Source: Segatella copri (GTDB taxonomy: Bacteria > Bacteroidota > Bacteroidia > Bacteroidales > Bacteroidaceae). Taken from it: a stretch of 64,000 bases of DNA. Every line of letters begins with the position of its first letter. The stretch's first letter is position 1. The DNA lies in the NCBI RefSeq assembly GCF_019249795.2, contig NZ_CP156891.1, positions 1,940,001 through 2,004,000 on the forward strand, in the 5' to 3' direction. Below, in pieces: positions 59,598 to 64,000 of the stretch. The position numbers and the translations under genes are program-made. Under the pieces are notes generated by a model. The model did no database searches, was not told the origin of the DNA, and saw only the letters and a program-made list of their open reading frames with translations.

Positions 59598-62500
59598 TTA
59601 CTTAACTTCTGCAACCTCCTCTGCTGGCTCTTCCTTAATCTTACGACCAAGAACGATGTAAGCCATTGGAGATGCAATGAAGATAGATGACAATGTACCG
59701 AATACAACACCCAGAATCATTGCGAATGAGAAGCTGCGGATGCTGTCACCACCGAGGATGAAGATACAGAGCAACACGAGCAATGTTGATGTAGATGTAT
59801 TGATGGTACGAGCCAATGTCTCATTGATAGATGCATTGAAGAGCTGCTGACGGTCGCCCTTAGGATGCAACTTCAAGTTCTCACGGATACGGTCGAACAC
59901 AACCACCTTATCGTTGATAGAGTAACCTACCACGGTCAGAATAGCACCGATGAAGGTCTGGTCAATCTCCAATGAGAATGGAACGAGACCCCACAGGAGT
60001 GAGTAGAAACCGATTACTGTCAAGGCATCAAATGCCAAAGCTACAGTAGAACCTACAGAGAAGGCCACGTTGCGGAAACGTATCAGGATGTAGAGGAAGA
60101 TAGCAATCAATGCGAAGAGCACACTATAGATAGCACCCATAGTGATATCCTTAGCCACAGAAGGACCTACCTTAGTACTACTGATGATAGAACCACCCTG
60201 ACGAACATCTGGATTCTTGAATGCCTCAACACTCTTCTGAGAAACCAGGTTAGCCTTCTTCAAGGCATTGTAAAGGATAGTCTCAGCCTCATCGTCAACA
60301 GTTGGACTGTTGCTCTCAATCATATAGTTGGTAGATACACGGATAGTCTTACCATCTGTACCGATAGCGATAGCACTTGTAGTAGCCTTAGTACCATCTG
60401 CATTGACGAAAGCACCGCCAAGAACGGTACGGATCTGCTCAGGCTCTACAGGATTTTCGAACTGTACTACATAGTTACGACCACCAGTAAAGTCGATACT
60501 CTTACTCAAGCCACGAACAAAGAAGCTACCGATGAATACCACAGCTGCTACGATGGCAACGGTGAAGGTAGTCTTGTACATAGACATGAACTTATACTTC
60601 TTGCCCTGCATCAGGTTGTGAGAAACTGGAGTATCAAACTTGCAGTGCATCCACTTATCGTGGTTCAACTTATAATCGTAAACCAGACGTGTGAGGAACA
60701 CAGCAGTGAAGAATGAAACTACGATACCGATGATCCATGTAGTAGCGAAACCACGGATAGGACCTGTACCGGTAGTCAACAGGATAACACCAGTAATCAA
60801 AGATGTCAAGTTAGAGTCGAAGATAGCAGAGAAAGCGTTGCCATAACCGGCAGCTACAGCCTGCTTCATACCCTTACCGGAGCGAAGCTCCTCCTTGATA
60901 CGCTCATAGATAAGCACGTTAGCATCCACGGCAGTACCCAGAGACAAGACCATACCGGCAAGACCAGGTAACGTCAGAGCCGCCTGGAATGACGTCAGAA
61001 TACCCAGCGTGAAGAATACATTGACGAGCAATGCCAGGTTAGCCATCATACCAGGAATGATGTTGTACATCATCACCATGTAAACCATCAGGAGTACGAA
61101 AGCTACAACGAATGATACAATACCCATCTGGATAGACTGTGCACCGAGTGTAGGACCTACAACCTCCTCCTGAACGATACGTGCAGGAGCTGGCATACGA
61201 CCAGACTTCAATGTATTAGCCAAGTCCTTGGTATCCTCGATAGTGAAGTTACCGGAAATCAGAGAGCTACCACCATCAATCTCGCCGTTTACGCGAGGAG
61301 CAGAGTAAACTACGCCATCCAGAACGATAGCAATAGCCTTACCTACGTTAGCCTTTGTCATCTGAGCCCACTTACGTGCGCCCTCAGTATTCATCTTCAT
61401 ACTAACAACAGGTGAACCCATCTGGTCGAACTCGTCCTTAGCATCGGTAATTACATCACCCTCCAAAGGAGCACGACCTGTAGTGGTAGTCACCTTCAAG
61501 GCGTGAAGCTCGAAGATATTCTTAACCTTCAGGTTATCAGCTGGCTTAGCACTCCAAAGCAGACGCAAGTCTGATGGCAAAACGCGCTTAGCTACAGCAG
61601 AGTAGATAATCTTGTTGATAGCAGCTGTATCGCGAACACTAGCATAACCAACAGTGCTCAAACCACCACCGAGCTGCAAACGAGCCAACAATGGGTGAGC
61701 CTTGATAGCAGCAGCATTCTGAGCATCCTCGCCTACCTTGCTTGCAGCATCGTCCTTCTTCTTGATAGAGAACTTAGCCTCAGCCTTCTTAGGCTCAGCC
61801 TTAGCAACTTCCTTCTTAGCTGCTGCAGAATCTGCTGCAACTGTATCGTTCTTCTCCTCACCATTATCACCATTTGCGATACGGGTATCAAGCTGCTGGA
61901 GATAAGGAGCGATTTCCTCTGAGTTGTATGTCTCCCAGAACTCAAGGTTTGCACTACCCTGGAGCATCTTACGCATACGCTCTGGCTGGCTGATACCTGG
62001 CATTTCTACCATGATACGGCCCTGCTGACCTTCCAACTTCTGGATGTTAGGCTGTACAACACCAAACTTATCGATACGGGTGCGGACAACATTGAAAGAG
62101 TTGTCAATAGCATCCTGTACAGAAGCGCGGATAGCCTTTTCTACCTCTGCGTCGCTGCTCTGAGGAGAAACCTTGCCCTGCAACTGCTGGGTAGCGAACA
62201 CTTCTGCGAGTTTATGACCTGGTGCGCTCTTATGATAAGCGTTAATGAAAAGTGACACGAAGTCACCACCGTTAGCTTCTTCCTGAGCTCTAGCTTCCTT
62301 CATGGCATTGGTAAAACCAGCGTCGGTCTTATGATCGGCAAGGTTTTCAAGTACATCAGGTACAGAAATCTCAAGAATTACATTCATACCGCCCTTAAGG
62401 TCAAGTCCAAGACCAATCTGAGTCTCCAAGCAGTTCTGGTAAGAATAAACACCTAAGTACTTAACAGAATCCTTATAATCCTGCTGAGCAATAGGATCTT

Positions 62501-62615
62501 TAATCTTTGCAGCCTCGCTGTCATAGTAACGTGTGGCAAACGAGAATGACAAATAGAAGATACTTGCGAGTGTCAGTAAGACGGCTACACAAATTACAAT
62601 TCCTTTGTTTTGCAT
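59598..62615 (-). CDS. secDF: Fused SecD-SecF protein-export membrane protein
   Basis: 1005 residues. The SecD half starts with a membrane helix and 'IGLGLDLKGGMNVILE', then the long periplasmic P1 domain ('RIMVEMPGISQPERMRKML'), followed by six helices with 'GLAGMVLSLGTAVDANVLIYERIKEELRSG'. The SecF half begins near 670 with 'IDFTGGRNYVVQFE' and ends in 'VVGYSINDKVVVFDRIRENLK'. Single-chain SecDF is normal in Bacteroidetes. It uses the proton gradient to pull proteins through SecYEG. An Ala/Lys-rich insertion (about 245-290, 'AAAKKEVAKAEPKKAEAK') is a probable family-specific linker in P1. Promoter box at 62695. Confidence 0.96.
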   Translation of the reverse strand: MQNKGIVICVAVLLTLASIFYLSFSFATRYYDSEAAKIKDPIAQQDYKDSVKYLGVYSYQNCLETQIGLGLDLKGGMNVILEISVPDVLENLADHKTDAGFTNAMKEARAQEEANGGDFVSLFINAYHKSAPGHKLAEVFATQQLQGKVSPQSSDAEVEKAIRASVQDAIDNSFNVVRTRIDKFGVVQPNIQKLEGQQGRIMVEMPGISQPERMRKMLQGSANLEFWETYNSEEIAPYLQQLDTRIANGDNGEEKNDTVAADSAAAKKEVAKAEPKKAEAKFSIKKKDDAASKVGEDAQNAAAIKAHPLLARLQLGGGLSTVGYASVRDTAAINKIIYSAVAKRVLPSDLRLLWSAKPADNLKVKNIFELHALKVTTTTGRAPLEGDVITDAKDEFDQMGSPVVSMKMNTEGARKWAQMTKANVGKAIAIVLDGVVYSAPRVNGEIDGGSSLISGNFTIEDTKDLANTLKSGRMPAPARIVQEEVVGPTLGAQSIQMGIVSFVVAFVLLMVYMVMMYNIIPGMMANLALLVNVFFTLGILTSFQAALTLPGLAGMVLSLGTAVDANVLIYERIKEELRSGKGMKQAVAAGYGNAFSAIFDSNLTSLITGVILLTTGTGPIRGFATTWIIGIVVSFFTAVFLTRLVYDYKLNHDKWMHCKFDTPVSHNLMQGKKYKFMSMYKTTFTVAIVAAVVFIGSFFVRGLSKSIDFTGGRNYVVQFENPVEPEQIRTVLGGAFVNADGTKATTSAIAIGTDGKTIRVSTNYMIESNSPTVDDEAETILYNALKKANLVSQKSVEAFKNPDVRQGGSIISSTKVGPSVAKDITMGAIYSVLFALIAIFLYILIRFRNVAFSVGSTVALAFDALTVIGFYSLLWGLVPFSLEIDQTFIGAILTVVGYSINDKVVVFDRIRENLKLHPKGDRQQLFNASINETLARTINTSTSTLLVLLCIFILGGDSIRSFSFAMILGVVFGTLSSIFIASPMAYIVLGRKIKEEPAEEVAEVK

Positions 62616-62694
62616 TTCTATATTATTGTTATTAATTATTTGTTTCTTTTCAATTGCTTTTAGGGATTCTTTCGAAAACCTTCATAAAGTTGTG

Positions 62695-62702
62695 CAAAAA
62701 TA
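62695..62702 (-). promoter_or_regulatory. -7 promoter element for secDF
   Basis: Minus-strand TATTTTTG matches TAnnTTTG; 80 bp before the ATG at 62615. Confidence 0.6.
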
Positions 62703-62735
62703 AGCATTTTTTTTCTTATATAAGAATAATTTGCT

Positions 62736-63833
62736 CTATTTTTGCTTTTTAGGGCGCATTTTTAGCTTACAGATGATAGGATAGTGGTCTGAAACGGCGA
62801 TTTTATCATCAACTTTGCATTCATAAGGCTCCCAATCGTCTGAACACATGATATTGTCAATGCGAACAAAAAAGCCTCCATGATGATAGCTGATACCCGG
62901 TCCGTTACCACTTGCAATGTAGCAATCCGTCAAATCTTTAGCTATCGTACGATGAGCATAAGAGATAGGACCATCATTAAAGTCACCGCACAAAATAATA
63001 CTCTGTTCTTTATGCTGCTGAATGTATTTTGCTACAGCCTCAGCCTCCGGAGCCCGTTTCTTTGTAGCCTCGGCAAGTTTTACAACGAGCAGTTTGGACG
63101 TTTCTTCTGCAGTATCAACCTGCAATTTTCCGATAACCAGATTCTTGAACTGGCGTCTGTCCTCTAAACTTAAGCCGGTAGTTTCCAAATGATTATTGAT
63201 GAGAAGGACCTCTCTATCTTTCACTTTCAGACGATACGCTACACTCATATTTCCTTTCGATTCATAAGGAATTCGCTCTTTTGAAAGAATAGGGTATTTA
63301 CTGAGCAACATCAGACAATTTCCACCATTCACGTGCATCGTTGTATCCTGAAAAGCATACATGGGCTTGAGCATACTATCTATCTGTTCAATATTCCGGG
63401 CTGTAGGACATGCTTCCTGCAGACAAACAATATCAGCATCCTGCTCCTGTAGATAAGCAATACAGATATTAGTTCCTTCGGCATCCTCGGTCTGCGCACC
63501 AAAATTCCAGGTATTATATGATAGAACTTTGATACAACCTTTTGGAGTTTCGCCAGAAAAGTTGATTGGCATATACTTGCGGACAGGAACAAAACAGATC
63601 AAGAAGCCTAAGAATGGAATAATGGCATACTTAGACCGGAAGAGCAACCAGAAAAGCAAAAAGCCTAAGTTAACTATAAGAAAAACCGGGAAAAGTAAGC
63701 CAAGATTAGCCAATGCGGCGAACTTTTCTGGCTGAAAGAAGTCAGAAAAGCCCACCAGCAACATGATGATGATAGTTGCCACATTAGCACCAGCTACCAT
63801 CTTATATGTAAATTCCTTAAATCCTTTAAACAT
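62736..63833 (-). CDS. Membrane-anchored endonuclease/exonuclease/phosphatase-fold protein 2
   Basis: 365 residues. Three N-terminal membrane helices (about 12-88; 'VATIIIMLLVGFSDFF', 'LGLLFPVFLIVNLGFLLFWLLF', 'AIIPFLGFLICFVPV'), then an EEP hydrolase domain: 'VLSYNTWNFGA' (Asn), 'DIVCLQEACP' (Glu), 'IILCGDFNDGPISYAHR' (Asp-Asn), 'VSDHYPIICKL' (Asp-His). The catalytic domain should lie on the periplasmic side. It is 6 bp from the next gene upstream (a rhomboid-like gene), an order usual in Bacteroidales. Unrelated in detail to the other EEP gene at 58316. Confidence 0.9.
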   Translation of the reverse strand: MFKGFKEFTYKMVAGANVATIIIMLLVGFSDFFQPEKFAALANLGLLFPVFLIVNLGFLLFWLLFRSKYAIIPFLGFLICFVPVRKYMPINFSGETPKGCIKVLSYNTWNFGAQTEDAEGTNICIAYLQEQDADIVCLQEACPTARNIEQIDSMLKPMYAFQDTTMHVNGGNCLMLLSKYPILSKERIPYESKGNMSVAYRLKVKDREVLLINNHLETTGLSLEDRRQFKNLVIGKLQVDTAEETSKLLVVKLAEATKKRAPEAEAVAKYIQQHKEQSIILCGDFNDGPISYAHRTIAKDLTDCYIASGNGPGISYHHGGFFVRIDNIMCSDDWEPYECKVDDKIAVSDHYPIICKLKMRPKKQK

Positions 63834-63839
63834 AGTTTC

Positions 63840-64000
63840 CTACTTATTGCTCTGATCAAAGAGCATCTGCTTTTCACTCTGAGTCAAGCTATCATAACCG
63901 CTTTTCCTTATCTTATCCAAGATTCTATCTATCTCTTCCTGAGATACGACCTTTTCATTGGTCTTACATTCAGCATCCTGTTCATAAGTCGGATTATAAG
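63840..64000 (-). CDS. C-terminal tail of a rhomboid-family intramembrane protease, 5' end outside window
   Basis: The frame open to the window edge ends '...EKVVSQEEIDRILDKIRKSG', 'YDSLTQSEKQMLFDQSNK' and stop at 63840. This helical tail ('EID.ILDKI..SGYDSLT..EK..LF') is the usual C-terminus of Bacteroidetes rhomboid proteases, beyond the membrane core. It is inferred also from its place just before a membrane EEP gene. The catalytic part is not visible. Confidence 0.65.
   Translation of the reverse strand, partial: YNPTYEQDAECKTNEKVVSQEEIDRILDKIRKSGYDSLTQSEKQMLFDQSNK

Overview
The window looks like chromosome of a gut Prevotellaceae bacterium, most likely Segatella (Prevotella) copri or a close relative. 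This is inference: there is no 16S gene here. The grounds are Bacteroidetes-type promoters (TAnnTTTG, often with TTTG about 20 bp upstream), a SusC/SusD pair, an ECF sigma/FecR/STN-receptor set, BspA-type leucine-rich repeats, a C10 (streptopain-like) protease, a fused SecDF, and mobilisation and integrase genes of the Bacteroides type.

Layout. 1-4.9 kb: a co-directional run ending in a membrane-anchored Ser/Thr kinase, with an NTF2-like protein, an exported beta-rich protein, an FN3/LRR lipoprotein and a small putative DNA-binding protein. 4.9-7.6 kb: a UPF1-like helicase, a small partner gene and a relic of a MATE exporter. 7.6-11.6 kb: ECF sigma, anti-sigma and a frameshifted outer-membrane receptor. 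11.6-14 kb: a TPR gene, then a 1.3-kb graveyard holding relics of two AAA ATPases, inverted repeats and 33-bp-phased repeats. 14-20.3 kb: a His/Cys-rich small protein with a TonB receptor, an NtrC-like regulator with its kinase, and a Fic protein. 20.3-26.1 kb (minus): a TolC/HlyD/FtsX-type permease/ATPase exporter. Its upstream region carries a near-consensus sigma-54 promoter and two copies of a 15-bp dyad that also occurs before the NtrC-like gene, so the regulator and exporter appear to form one circuit. 26.3-38.8 kb: housekeeping genes (ribD, prmC, recX, comF-like, pyrE, argH, two tRNAs, yifB, metG), a broken micro-gene and an unidentified structured RNA.

38.8-50.2 kb is accessory: a beta-barrel protein, a visibly AT-rich group of three lipoprotein or membrane genes around a C10 protease, the 3' end of an alpha-L-fucosidase gene, and an integrative mobilisable element (membrane Mob protein, relaxase, MobC, oriT-like hairpin, DUF3408, two excisionase-like genes, two tyrosine recombinases). 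50.2-51.9 kb: an AAA-ATPase/PD-(D/E)XK gene lying between two copies of a terminator-derived 22-bp sequence. 52-57 kb: a SusC/SusD pair whose susC is out of frame at a G7 tract in the signal-peptide region, so possible phase variation, with a four-copy 22-bp array upstream. 57.3-64 kb: fabI, two EEP-fold hydrolases, tRNA-Arg, secDF and the C-terminal end of a rhomboid-like gene.

The observations most worth following are the sigma-54/dyad exporter circuit, the susC G-tract, the phased repeat arrays and the micro-gene/RNA pair before metG.
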